Source of the DNA: Sphingobacteriales bacterium
GTDB taxonomy: Bacteria > Bacteroidota > Bacteroidia > UKL13-3
Length of the DNA: 64,000 bases
Direction: 5' to 3'
Assembly: GCA_021298155.1 (NCBI GenBank)
Contig: JAJTEN010000006.1
Coordinates: forward strand, 1 to 64,000
Part shown: in pieces, positions 39,183 to 48,547 of the stretch
How positions within the stretch are numbered: position 1 is the stretch's first letter
Layout of the letters: each line of letters begins with the position of its first letter
Position numbers and translations under genes: made by a program
Notes under the pieces: model-generated
Told to the model about the DNA's origin: nothing
Databases searched by the model: none
Seen by the model: only the letters and a program-made list of their open reading frames with translations

Positions 39183-39338
39183 GTGGAAAAGTTTGCGTTT
39201 TACACATTTTATCAAATTCATAAAAACCCTCTATTTACTTGGAGTTCAGATGTATTTTAAAAAAGAAATGCGACAAATAAAAAAATAGGGATGTGAAGAA
39301 GTTCCCTACCTAAAATTGCCCTAAACCAATTTCTTAAC
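39183..39338. other. Intergenic region between mraZ and the O-antigen ligase gene
   Basis: A divergent intergenic stretch without a coding frame. If the downstream gene starts at 39423 rather than 39339, the gene-free stretch beyond mraZ exceeds 300 bp. It holds a weak hairpin (TAGGGA 39286-39291, TCCCTA 39303-39308) that carries a T-run tail only on the minus strand. I see no RNA gene. Confidence 0.6.
39286..39308 (-). terminator. Weak minus-strand hairpin upstream of mraZ
   Basis: TAGGGA (39286-39291) and TCCCTA (39303-39308) form a 6-bp stem. On the minus strand a T-run follows, so it may stop antisense transcription entering the mraZ promoter region. The stem is short. Confidence 0.3.
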
Positions 39339-40262
39339 ATGCTGATATTCATTAAAAGCATCATATGGAGTGGGGAAAAATGGGGGAACAATTCTGTAAA
39401 ATTTTGGCTACTATTGATGGTCATGAAAACAATAAAATCTAAAGAAATTATTGCCTATATTTTTGTACTAGCAATTGCTTTTATTCCTTTTTTTCAAATA
39501 CAATCACTGGCTGACCCTAGCCTCCTAAGCAGACAGATTTATATTGGATTTTTATTGCTTTTAGGCTTAATACTATTTGGCAGGTATATAACACAATTTT
39601 CATTTAGCCTCCCAAAACCGTTGATATTTCTATGTCTAACCTGGCTATCTAGTGCAGTATTAGGCGTATTTTACGCCAATAACTTACCAGAACTTTGGTA
39701 TACCAGTAGCAAAGTTGCTTTATATATTTCGGCTATATGGCTACTTTATATAATCATACAAAGTGGCCAAATTACCATTAAACATCTATCTATAGGTATT
39801 GGCATAGCTGCCATGTCTGCATGCATATTATTGATACTAGAGATTATTGAGAAACAAGAAGCTGGCACTCGTTTATGGGAACAAAAAAACCTATACGCCA
39901 TTCAATCTGTTTTTGGACACAAAAATCTATATGCCTCTTTTCAATTGCTTTGCCTGCCTTTTATCTTATATTTTTTTCAATCCAAACAGCTTATTATAAA
40001 ATCACTAAGTATTGGTTTAATCATACTGCTATTACTGTCTATCGCATTGATCCAAACCAAATCAGTTATCCTTGGATTAATTATGTCTGTTTTACTGATT
40101 ATACCAATGGCTAGCACCTATTTATGGAAAGAGCAAAAAGGCAAATTTAAACTAGCCATGCTGGCTTATGTTATACTCCTTTTAACAGCTTGTTTACTTG
40201 TTTACCTGAAGCAAGAAAAATTTACCCTTTTACTAAACAACGATACCATTAAAGAACGTTAA
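39339..40262 (+). pseudogene. O-antigen ligase-like protein, N-terminal part (stops prematurely)
   Basis: The first 307 codons of a polytopic O-antigen ligase/polymerase (Wzy_C superfamily) with about eight membrane segments. The frame ends at TAA 40260-40262. In the same frame the codons TTA-CTC follow, then TAG (40269-40271), and then the remainder of the family domain continues from 40272. The likely start is ATG 39423 (MKTIKSKE); 39339 is the longest possibility. The region reads ER-stop-LL-stop-KNTL, where TTA and TGG would restore an uninterrupted gene. It is either a nonsense-inactivated gene or a sequence error. Confidence 0.7.
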
Positions 40263-40286
40263 TTACTCTAGAAAAATACCCTTAAC

Positions 40287-41381
40287 ATGATACAAGCGTA
40301 TTTTCCGTTTGGGGTAGGAGCAGGTAATTGGCAAATTTATTTCCCCAAATACGGTTTACAATCGTTTATGCAAACCAATTATTTAGTTAGTGATGGATAC
40401 ACCACCTTTCAAAGGCCACATAGCGATTTTCTGTGGGTATTAAGCGAATTGGGAATACTTGGATTTGCTGCGTATGTTGGGCTATTTATGTATGTACTTA
40501 AAAGGGGAATTAAACAGCTTCAATACAAAACAATAGTTGAAGAAAAAGTATTCATTTTGGGCTTACTAATCACTCTAATTGCCTATGTTTTTGTGGCCAT
40601 GGTAGATTTCCCTTTAGAAAGAAATGAACATCAATTTATTTTAGCTATTTTGTTTTGTATTCTAATAGGTTCAGACCAACAAAAAAAAGACTCTGTTGGC
40701 AAGCCAAATTACCTAGTAGTAATTGTTTTACCCATCCTAATTGCAAGCAGTTTAAGTTATGGCTTAGTTCGAATGAACCATGAAAAACACAGTAAAAAAA
40801 TCATCGAAGCGCATGCGCTTGCCAATTGGAATAAGCTATTAAAGGAGGCCAGTAAAATCAACAAAAATGTCTACTCTATTGATAACTATTCAATTCCTAT
40901 TGCTTGGTATCAAGGTTTAGCTCAATATGCATTGAATAATCCAAGTCTTGCTAAACAATATTTTACAGAGGCCTATCATGTTAACCCATATCAAGTTCAT
41001 GTATTAAACAATATGGCAGGCATGCAAGAACAAGAAGGAAATCATGATGCTGCAATCAAATTTTATGACGAATTACTGTCGATTTCGCCCACACAACCCG
41101 ATGCCATTTTAAATAAAAGTGCGGTATTGTATAATCAAAAAAAATACACCTCAGCCATGGATTGTTTATATGCATTTAAATTTGATGAGAGCAATACCCA
41201 ATACATCCAATTTTTACAAGCTATTGGCTATGCCTATTTAAAACAAGAGATTGAAAAAAATACAGCCTCCTCAAATCAAGCAGCGTTACAAAGCATTTCT
41301 GATCCAAAATTTGTAGTGTTTTATTTTACTTGGAACCAAGCGCAAGGACACACATTTAACGAGTTAATATGGCCTCAATAA
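40287..41381 (+). pseudogene. O-antigen ligase-like protein, C-terminal part with TPR repeats
   Basis: The second part, 364 codons from ATG 40287, in the same frame as the first part. It opens with the conserved ligase loop PFGVGAGNW and the downstream RPHSDFLWVLSELGILG, has four membrane segments, and ends in a soluble tail of TPR units (about 195-330). This fusion of ligase and TPR is known in Bacteroidota. The split occurs just before the large periplasmic loop. Neither half is likely to work alone. Confidence 0.75.
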
Positions 41382-41430
41382 GAAGCAAGCAGGCATTCTT
41401 AAAATACTTTTTTTACACAGGTTAAACCCT

Positions 41431-41438
41431 TACTTTTG
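41431..41438 (+). promoter_or_regulatory. Putative -7 box of the T9SS cargo gene
   Basis: TACTTTTG matches TAnnTTTG exactly, 20 nt before ATG 41458, in the gap after the ligase gene. The -33 element is not clear. Confidence 0.45.
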
Positions 41439-41457
41439 TAAAGTAAAGCCTAAGCAC

Positions 41458-42384
41458 ATGAAAAGACATTCTTTAATCTTATTATTCTTTCTCGCTTGTA
41501 GTAACTTTTTACTAGCCCAAAACGGAATTGTAATCACCCCAAACGTTGGCGAACCATCTAGTCAGCTAGCCGTTACCCTTACAGGTATAAACACCCAATT
41601 TAGCGTTGGAACATTTACCATGCAGTTTTTCAGACAAGGTACAGGTACCAGCCAAATTGCTGCAAGCAATTTTCAAATTAAATCACCCAATACACTTGAA
41701 GCTTCTGTATTTATAAAAGGTTCTGCTACAATTGGCGCATATAGTTTTAAGCTCAACCATACAGTAACTGGCCAAAGCAATGGGTTAAATTCATTTTTTG
41801 TTGGAAACCCCGCAACCACCGAAAAAATTACAAGTATAAGTCCAAATATTGGCAGCCTGAACCAAAACTTAACAGTAAGCATTAGCGGATCTAGAACCCG
41901 ATTTACCCAAGGAAGTCAGAGCCTTGCCTTCTTCCAAAATGGGAGTCCCACCAGTGCAATCTCCATTAACGGAATACGCGTAGAAAATGATAGTTTAGTT
42001 AATGTAGACCTATTTATTCCGGCCAATACAAGCAGAGGATTCTACGACATTGCCATAGGTAATTTTTCAAGTTTCTTCTTTAAACCAGCAAGTTTCGAGG
42101 TAACTTGGGCATCAAGCATAAAAGAAGAAGAAGAAACCTCAATAGAATCCATCGTTTACCCAAATCCAGCCAAAGAACTAATTCATATTCAAACCAAAGA
42201 CGCCCTAATGGAGCAAGCTGAAGTTTTAGATATGCAAGGGCGATTGGTTCAAACAGAATTACCGGCGCAGCCAACAAAAAATATTGAGCTGCATATAGGT
42301 GAATTCCTCTTGCCTGACCAACAATTTATCTTAAAAATACATACAAACAAAGGGGTCATATTCAAACGAATTCTAGTGAATTAA
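41458..42384 (+). CDS. Secreted protein with T9SS type A sorting domain
   Basis: A 308-aa protein. Signal peptide (about 1-20, ending LLAQ), two similar beta-rich repeats of about 95 residues (starting VITPNVGEPSSQLAV and ISPNIGSLNQNLTV), then a C-terminal sorting domain (about 230-308) with YPNPAKE and a final KGVIFKRILVN. It would cross the outer membrane by the gliding-linked type IX system and be attached to the surface. The repeat function is unknown. Confidence 0.88.
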   Translation: MKRHSLILLFFLACSNFLLAQNGIVITPNVGEPSSQLAVTLTGINTQFSVGTFTMQFFRQGTGTSQIAASNFQIKSPNTLEASVFIKGSATIGAYSFKLNHTVTGQSNGLNSFFVGNPATTEKITSISPNIGSLNQNLTVSISGSRTRFTQGSQSLAFFQNGSPTSAISINGIRVENDSLVNVDLFIPANTSRGFYDIAIGNFSSFFFKPASFEVTWASSIKEEEETSIESIVYPNPAKELIHIQTKDALMEQAEVLDMQGRLVQTELPAQPTKNIELHIGEFLLPDQQFILKIHTNKGVIFKRILVN

Positions 42385-42426
42385 TCCACCCTATACGCAA
42401 ACTAAATCGCTTTAGACACACTTACT

Positions 42427-42867
42427 TTGACAATCAAAGAAATCTTACCCATAGAATTTATAGAAATTGAAAAAGGCAATTTCCACTTATTTATTTATGC
42501 TAAAATTGGGCGCAAAAAAGCACGATTACTTGTAGATACGGGGGCATCAAAAACAGCATTTGACCAAACACAAATCTTAAAATTTGTAGATGCTTCCACA
42601 CTCAGTAAATACGAAATAAACGCGATTGGCTTAGGTTCAAGCCAGGTAGAAACGCAAATAAGTTACTTACCCTCTTTACGGTTAGGCGCAATAAAACTCA
42701 CCCAACACGAAATTACTGTATTAGATTTAGGCCATGTAAACCAAGCTTATAAAAGATTAGGCTTTCCTGAAATTGACGGTGTATTAGGAAGCGATTTATT
42801 ACATCAATATCAGGCCATCATTAACTTTCCAAAAGCAAAAATGGAATTGAAATGTAACATTAAATAA
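42427..42867 (+). CDS. Retropepsin-like aspartyl protease domain protein
   Basis: A 146-aa protein with the clan AA motif LLVDTGASKTAF (catalytic Asp about 38) and a second element GVLGSDLLHQY near residue 120. As a single lobe it would need to dimerise. There is no signal peptide, so it is cytoplasmic. The start is TTG 42427, as no ATG precedes the conserved region. Substrate unknown. Confidence 0.78.
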   Translation: MTIKEILPIEFIEIEKGNFHLFIYAKIGRKKARLLVDTGASKTAFDQTQILKFVDASTLSKYEINAIGLGSSQVETQISYLPSLRLGAIKLTQHEITVLDLGHVNQAYKRLGFPEIDGVLGSDLLHQYQAIINFPKAKMELKCNIK

Positions 42868-42878
42868 GTACGATTCGC

Positions 42879-43394
42879 TTATTCTTTGGTCGATTCAATT
42901 TGCTCTAGAAATTCTTCTGCGCTTTTACCCAAATTTTCGATGGAAAGCTTGGCCTCTTCAGCCAATTCTCCTTTAGGATACTCTTTTAAAAATTTCTCAT
43001 AATACAAACGCGCATTAGACAAATCATTGAGGTTATTTTCATAAGTAAAAGCCAACAAAAAGGTTGCATCCTCTGCAAACTCATTTGCGGGATATTTAGT
43101 AATTAACTGCAATAATAATTCTACCGCTTCATTAGCTTGTTGCAGCACAATAGCACGTTGTGCCGCTTTAAATATAAAACCAGGGGTATGCTCATCGTCT
43201 GGATATGCCGTTGCAAAATCTGTGTAAGCAGTTTTGAGTTGTTGCATCAGCTCATTACTAAAAGCACTATCATTACTTTCCATTTGTTCAATGGTTTTTA
43301 ATGATTTTTCTTTGGGCGACTGACAGGCAGCGAGGATAAAAATACTGGCGCTGATAAGAAAGATGTTTTGAAAAGTTTTTGAAAGAGGCAACAT
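42879..43394 (-). CDS. Tetratricopeptide lipoprotein
   Basis: A 171-aa lipoprotein with lipobox LAAC (Cys24), then three TPR-like units (PGFIFKAAQRAI, DATFLLAFTYEN, RLYYEKFLKEYPKG) of the YbgF/BamD type. It is likely anchored to the outer membrane. ATG 43394 is preferred to a TTG six codons upstream. It is convergent with the protease gene. Confidence 0.78.
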   Translation of the reverse strand: MLPLSKTFQNIFLISASIFILAACQSPKEKSLKTIEQMESNDSAFSNELMQQLKTAYTDFATAYPDDEHTPGFIFKAAQRAIVLQQANEAVELLLQLITKYPANEFAEDATFLLAFTYENNLNDLSNARLYYEKFLKEYPKGELAEEAKLSIENLGKSAEEFLEQIESTKE

Positions 43395-43452
43395 AAAAAA
43401 TAATTTTTCCAAATGTACAGGTATAAGTAAAATTCTACAAAATAATCTTGCA

Positions 43453-43815
43453 CTAATATTGGCCCGTCCGGAGCATAACCAAGGTACAAGCTTCTATGGC
43501 AACAATGCCATTTTTATTTAATGCCTCAAAGAACGCGCTGTTTTCTGTGCCTGGATTAAAAATAACACGTTTGGGCTTCAAATCAATCATTTTTTGCCAA
43601 TAAACATCTTGGTTTCCACTACCCACATATAAGGTTACCGTATCAAAACTTTGGTCAATTGGCCAAATTGTTTCGATATGAACTGAACCAATTTTTCCAG
43701 CACGTAATCCAAATGGATAAACTTCATGACCATAAGCCACCAACATTTCGGTTGCCATATATGAATACCTATCTGGATTAGGAGATGCACCGATAATTAA
43801 GGTTTTTTTCATCAT
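43453..43815 (-). CDS. CoA-binding domain protein (YccU-like)
   Basis: A 120-aa Rossmann-fold protein with the motif LIIGASPNPDRYSYMA at the N terminus and FNPGTEN in the middle. The family binds CoA in vitro; its biological role is not established. It is divergent from pheT, with 80 bp between the starts. Confidence 0.85.
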   Translation of the reverse strand: MMKKTLIIGASPNPDRYSYMATEMLVAYGHEVYPFGLRAGKIGSVHIETIWPIDQSFDTVTLYVGSGNQDVYWQKMIDLKPKRVIFNPGTENSAFFEALNKNGIVAIEACTLVMLRTGQY

Positions 43816-43866
43816 AATTACAACAAATTAAAGGGATAAAAGCCAATAGAAAAGACTTTTTTATTC

Positions 43867-43875
43867 TTATTTTCG
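43867..43875 (+). promoter_or_regulatory. Putative -7 box of pheT
   Basis: TTATTTTCG lies 21 nt before the pheT ATG. Its core TATTTTCG also precedes the genes at 3577 and 53260 at similar distances. Confidence 0.4.
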
Positions 43876-43895
43876 CACCCTATATTCGCAAGTAC

Positions 43896-46310
43896 ATGAA
43901 AATAAGTTATAATTGGCTACAAGATTTTATAGATACCGCTGCTAGTCAGGAAGAAATTGCCCAACTACTCACCGGCTGCGGCTTAGAAGTGGAAGATATT
44001 ACACCATTTCATTCAATTCCAGGTGGATTAACAGGGATTGTAATTGGTGAAGTTTTACGCGCAGAAAAACACCCCAACGCAGATAAATTAAGTATTTGCA
44101 CGGTAGACATTGGTTCAGATATAAAGCAGATTGTATGCGGTGCCCCCAATGTAGCTGCAAAACAAAAAGTTTTGGTTGCAACAGTTGGTACCACAGTACA
44201 CCCCATCAAAGGCGAGCCATTTACCATAAATAAAGCAAAAATAAGAGGAGAAGTGAGTGAGGGAATGATTTGTGCAGAAGACGAATTGAGTTTAGGTAAC
44301 AGCCACGAAGGCATTTTGGTATTACCAGATCACTACGAAACGGGTAAACCAGCAAGTGCATATTTTGATGTGTATTCAGATTTTACATTAGAAATTGGAC
44401 TCACTGCCAACCGAGGAGATGCCGCAAGTCATCTGGGAGTAGCAAGAGATTTATATGCATTGGGTATCAAAAAAAGGGCAAGAGTTATTCCTCAACTCAC
44501 ATTGGGTGAGTTAGAAAACCCTTATACCATTACATTAGAAAAAGAAAGTGGATGCCTGCGTTACAGTGGAATTGAAATAAATAACATTACTGTTAAGCCA
44601 TCGCCAAGTTGGCTACAAAATAGGTTGCGTAGCATTGGCTTATCGCCAATTAACAACATTGTTGATGCCACCAACTATGTGATGCACAGCATAGGCCAAC
44701 CATTGCATGCCTTTGATGCTTCAAAAATTGCTGCACATCAAATTATTGTTAGAAAAGCCAAGGCAGGTGAAACCATGAAAACATTGGATGGCCAAGAAAG
44801 AATAATGAGTGGACAAGAATGTTTGATCTGTGATGCAGTAAAACCCTTAGCCTTAGCTGGTGTATTTGGCGGATTAAACGCTGGTATTCAAAATGACACA
44901 AAAAATATTTTTATTGAAAGTGCATACTTTGATGGGGCTGTAGTGCGTAAAAGTGCCAAAACACACGGTTTAAATACCGATGCCAGTTTTAGATACGAGC
45001 GCGGCACCGACCCTAACATTACCCTAGAGGCCCTGCATGAAGTAGCCCATTTAATTATAGAAATTGCAGGTGGAAATATCCCAAGTCAAATTGTTGATAT
45101 CTATCCAACACCCATTTCAGATTCACGCATCATTTTTAATCCAAATAAATCTAACCAACTCATAGGAAAAGAGATTCCTTTAGCGAAACAAAAAGAAATA
45201 TTAGCGCATCTACAAATTAGCATTCACGAAAAAAGCGAGTCGGAATGGGAACTAATGGTACCTCCATACCGTGTTGATGTGAGCAGGCCTATAGATGTTA
45301 CTGAGGAAATTTTGCGCATTTACGGACTCAATAATATTGAGATGGGCAAAGAAGTAAAATCTGCCACAACCTTTAGCGATGCTACATTTGGACTAAATCT
45401 GAAAAATAAATTGGCTCAATTTTTAAGCAATCGAGGCTTCTTAGAAATGATGAGTAATTCTTTAGGTAGATCGGCGCAATACCCTCCAGAAAAACTGGAA
45501 CATGCAGTAAGTTTGTTGAACCCACTTAGTCAGGATTTGAACATGTTGCGCATAGACTTATTGCCAAACATGTTAGAAGCTATGCAATATAACAACAACA
45601 GAAAAAATAGCGATTTACGCTTTTTTGAGTTGGGAAATACCTATCATAAATTTGGCGAGGGCAATGAATTAAGCAATTACCATGAAAACAGCTACCTAGC
45701 CATTGGCTTATTGGGTAAAAAACAGCCAGAATCTTGGAATAATCCCAAAACAGAATTTGGTTATTTTAGCTTAAAAAATCTGTTACAAAATTTATTTGCC
45801 AAACTCGGAATAAATCAACTAACATACACCTTTGAAGCTGATGATCGATTTGAACATGCCACCCAATTAAAGTTTAAGAAAAAACAAATAGCTGTAATGG
45901 GTAAAGTTGAACCAAAACTTGCCGCACAGTTTGATTTAAATACTGCAGTTTGGTACGCATGTATTGATATAAAAATGCTAACTGAATTGGCGGCAAATAT
46001 TACATTTAGCCTCAAGCCTGTTTCGGTATTTCCAGCGGTTCGTAGAGACCTAGCCTTACTATTAGATCTTGAGGTGAGTTACCAGCAGTTAGAAAAAATT
46101 GCGATGCAAACAGCCCCTCAACTTATAAAAGACATGGGAGTATTTGATGTGTATCAGGGAAACAAAATTGAGGCAGGCAAAAAATCATATGCACTCAATT
46201 TTATACTTCAAGATGAGCAGAAAACACTAACCGATCAGGAAATTGAGAACGTAATGAAAAAGTTAATCCAGCATTTTGAAAAAGAAACTGGGGCTATTTT
46301 AAGAGGGTAA
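43896..46310 (+). CDS. pheT: Phenylalanyl-tRNA synthetase beta subunit
   Basis: The editing and tRNA-binding subunit of the alpha2beta2 enzyme, 804 aa, the normal length. In order: a tRNA-binding OB fold (about 40-150), B3/B4 editing domain (about 210-390), B5 (about 405-480), class II-like core (490-700) and the ferredoxin-like anticodon-binding domain (about 710-804). Its partner pheS is not in the window. It starts at ATG 43896 and is followed by a division-related pair. Confidence 0.96.
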   Translation: MKISYNWLQDFIDTAASQEEIAQLLTGCGLEVEDITPFHSIPGGLTGIVIGEVLRAEKHPNADKLSICTVDIGSDIKQIVCGAPNVAAKQKVLVATVGTTVHPIKGEPFTINKAKIRGEVSEGMICAEDELSLGNSHEGILVLPDHYETGKPASAYFDVYSDFTLEIGLTANRGDAASHLGVARDLYALGIKKRARVIPQLTLGELENPYTITLEKESGCLRYSGIEINNITVKPSPSWLQNRLRSIGLSPINNIVDATNYVMHSIGQPLHAFDASKIAAHQIIVRKAKAGETMKTLDGQERIMSGQECLICDAVKPLALAGVFGGLNAGIQNDTKNIFIESAYFDGAVVRKSAKTHGLNTDASFRYERGTDPNITLEALHEVAHLIIEIAGGNIPSQIVDIYPTPISDSRIIFNPNKSNQLIGKEIPLAKQKEILAHLQISIHEKSESEWELMVPPYRVDVSRPIDVTEEILRIYGLNNIEMGKEVKSATTFSDATFGLNLKNKLAQFLSNRGFLEMMSNSLGRSAQYPPEKLEHAVSLLNPLSQDLNMLRIDLLPNMLEAMQYNNNRKNSDLRFFELGNTYHKFGEGNELSNYHENSYLAIGLLGKKQPESWNNPKTEFGYFSLKNLLQNLFAKLGINQLTYTFEADDRFEHATQLKFKKKQIAVMGKVEPKLAAQFDLNTAVWYACIDIKMLTELAANITFSLKPVSVFPAVRRDLALLLDLEVSYQQLEKIAMQTAPQLIKDMGVFDVYQGNKIEAGKKSYALNFILQDEQKTLTDQEIENVMKKLIQHFEKETGAILRG

Positions 46311-46312
46311 AG

Positions 46313-46615
46313 ATGCTGCTGCAAGAAAAAGTGAGTATAATAAAATTGAAGGTAAAGGCCTTGTTGAAGCAGCAGCAAAACCTTCAAAATGAACTATTAT
46401 TGGTTCAAGCCGAGAATGAAAAACTAAAAAAATTACTTGCAGACCAAACAAAAAGAATAGAAATATTAGAAGATAAGAATAAAATTAGTAAACTTGCTGA
46501 TGGAATTCAACTAGGAAAACGAGATGTTACTGATTTAAAACTAGCGATTAATCAGTACATACGTGATATAGATGAATGCCTAAAGTTGTTAAACCATTAC
46601 ACTAACAACAAATGA
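46313..46615 (+). CDS. Small coiled-coil protein
   Basis: A 100-aa, almost entirely helical protein with heptad pattern over residues 10-60. It begins 2 nt after pheT and overlaps zapA by 4 nt, so the three are translationally coupled. By context and shape it may be a division accessory protein like ZapB, but no sequence match is recognised. Confidence 0.78.
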   Translation: MLLQEKVSIIKLKVKALLKQQQNLQNELLLVQAENEKLKKLLADQTKRIEILEDKNKISKLADGIQLGKRDVTDLKLAINQYIRDIDECLKLLNHYTNNK

Positions 46616-46899
46616 ACGAACTGTCTATTAATATCCACATAGCTGGCAGGGTATATCCGCTTAGTGCAAATGCAAGTGAAGAAATTCATGTGCGTGCGGC
46701 CGGCAAACTCATACAAGATAAATTGCAAGCCTACAGCGCGCAGTTTAACTTACGCGACCAGCAAGATGCATTAGCCATGTTTGCTTTGGAAATTGCAAAT
46801 GAGAACATGGCGCTTAAAAGGCAAATCGAAACAAATGTTGCTGAAACAGATGCAGCATTTGGGCAAATTGAAGATTTGCTTAAACACGTTCAATTGTAA
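46612..46899 (+). CDS. zapA: Cell division protein ZapA
   Basis: A 95-aa ZapA-family protein that bundles FtsZ filaments. It has the N-terminal strand ISVNIHIAGRVYPL-like INIHIAGRVYPLSAN, the DALAMFALEIANE helix and a C-terminal coiled coil. The gene precedes rny by 41 nt; the usual 6S RNA is not between them here. Confidence 0.88.
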   Translation: MNELSINIHIAGRVYPLSANASEEIHVRAAGKLIQDKLQAYSAQFNLRDQQDALAMFALEIANENMALKRQIETNVAETDAAFGQIEDLLKHVQL

Positions 46900-46940
46900 G
46901 GTAATGCGTTTAACGTTAACCCAATAACCGTTAAATCAAT

Positions 46941-48482
46941 ATGGAAATCTATTTAGTAATTATTATTGCAATGCTCGCAACTGGTGCGGGCGCAGCACTG
47001 ATGTGGATGGTAAATAACAACCTATCTAAATCAAAAGCTGCTCAAATCATTAAAGAAGCAGAGGAAAAAGCTGAAGTTATCAAAAAAGACAAATTGTTGG
47101 AGGCAAAAGAAAAGTTCTTACAGTTAAAAACAGAACATGAGAAAGAGGTAAACCAACGTAATGCACAGATTTTAAAAGAAGAAAATAAAATTAAGCAACA
47201 GGAGCAAAGCCTAAAATCGAAAATGGAAAACACCCAAAGAAAGGATTCCGAGCTCGATAGCTTAAAATTAACGCTTGAAAAACAAATGTCGGTTGTGGCG
47301 CAGAAAAAAGAGGAGGCAGAAAAAGCATTAAACAACCAAGTAAAACAATTGGAGAAAATTGCCGGACTTACCGCTGAGGAGGCTAAAAAAGAATTGGTTA
47401 ATGCCCTGCATGAGGAAGCAAGAACAGAAGCATTATCTAAAATAAAAGACATCACAGATGAAGCTAAATTAACCGCAAGTAAGGAAGCTAAGAAAATTAT
47501 TTTAAGCACCATTCAGCGCACAGCTGCTGAGCAGGCTATTGAAAATGCAGTGAGTGTTTTTACCATTGAAAGCGACGAATTAAAAGGTAGAATCATTGGT
47601 AGAGAAGGTAGAAACATTCGTGCCCTAGAAGCTGCAACAGGTGTTGAATTTATTGTAGATGATACGCCTGAAGCTATTATCCTATCTTGCTTCGACCCCA
47701 TTCGAAGAGAGGTAGCTCGTTTAGCAATGCACAGATTGGTTACAGATGGAAGAATACATCCTGCCCGTATTGAAGAAGTTGTTGCTAAAACCAAAAAGCA
47801 AATTGAGGAAGAAATTGTTGAAATTGGAGAACGCACTTGTATTGACCTGCAAATTCATGGTTTACACCCCGAGTTGATCAGGATGGTGGGTAGAATGCGC
47901 TATAGAAGTTCTTATGGTCAGAACCTATTAATGCACAGTAGAGAAGTAGCTAATTTGTGTGCTACCATGGCAGCCGAATTTGGCCTAAATGTAAAACTAG
48001 CTAAACGTGCCGGATTATTGCATGATATTGGTAAGGTTCCAGATGATGATGCCGAAACACCACACGCATTGTTGGGAATGAAATTGGCCGAGAAGTACAA
48101 AGAACATCCTGAAGTGGTAAATGCAATTGGTGCGCACCACGATGAAATTGAAATGACATCTATGTTATCTCCAATTGTTCAGGCTTGTGATGCTATTAGT
48201 GGTTCAAGACCAGGTGCACGTAGAGAAGATACTGAAAACTACATGAAGCGCTTGAAAACACTAGAAAATATTGCATTAAGCTATAATGGTGTTGAAAAAG
48301 CATTTGCTATCCAAGCAGGTAGAGAATTACGTGTAATGGTAGAAAGTGAAAAAGTGAGTGATGAACAAGCAGATATTATGAGTATTGATTTATCGCAACG
48401 TATACAGAAAGAAATGACTTATCCAGGTCAGATTAAAATTACGGTTATCAGAGAAAAACGTTCGGTTAACTTCGCAAAATAA
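46941..48482 (+). CDS. rny: Ribonuclease Y
   Basis: A membrane-anchored endoribonuclease of 513 aa that starts mRNA decay. N-terminal membrane segment (about 3-23), long coiled coil (25-200), KH domain with [15 protein letters not shown] (about 208) and HD domain with HSREVA and [11 protein letters not shown] (about 355). All metal ligands are present. It ends in a strong bidirectional terminator. Confidence 0.96.
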   Translation: MEIYLVIIIAMLATGAGAALMWMVNNNLSKSKAAQIIKEAEEKAEVIKKDKLLEAKEKFLQLKTEHEKEVNQRNAQILKEENKIKQQEQSLKSKMENTQRKDSELDSLKLTLEKQMSVVAQKKEEAEKALNNQVKQLEKIAGLTAEEAKKELVNALHEEARTEALSKIKDITDEAKLTASKEAKKIILSTIQRTAAEQAIENAVSVFTIESDELKGRIIGREGRNIRALEAATGVEFIVDDTPEAIILSCFDPIRREVARLAMHRLVTDGRIHPARIEEVVAKTKKQIEEEIVEIGERTCIDLQIHGLHPELIRMVGRMRYRSSYGQNLLMHSREVANLCATMAAEFGLNVKLAKRAGLLHDIGKVPDDDAETPHALLGMKLAEKYKEHPEVVNAIGAHHDEIEMTSMLSPIVQACDAISGSRPGARREDTENYMKRLKTLENIALSYNGVEKAFAIQAGRELRVMVESEKVSDEQADIMSIDLSQRIQKEMTYPGQIKITVIREKRSVNFAK

Positions 48483-48510
48483 GAAGATAGTTCATAGATT
48501 TTATTCCAAT

Positions 48511-48547
48511 AAAAAAGCCTGCTCAATTCATTGAAGCAGGCTTTTTT
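48511..48547. terminator. Bidirectional terminator between rny and the convergent membrane gene
   Basis: A 13-bp stem (AAAAAAGCCTGCT at 48511-48523, AGCAGGCTTTTTT at 48535-48547) with an 11-nt loop lies between two convergent genes. The flanking A and T runs make it functional on both strands. It overlaps the end of the convergent gene at 48546. Confidence 0.92.

Noticed and set aside
40260..40271. Alternative genetic code or stop-codon recoding at the ligase gene
   Set aside because: TAA and TAG end other genes in the window normally, and no recoding signal such as a stem-loop or SECIS is visible here.
47042..47512. 156-aa frame on the minus strand
   Set aside because: It is antisense to the rny coiled coil; Ser/Phe/Leu-rich composition is what opposite-strand reading of Lys/Glu-rich sequence gives.
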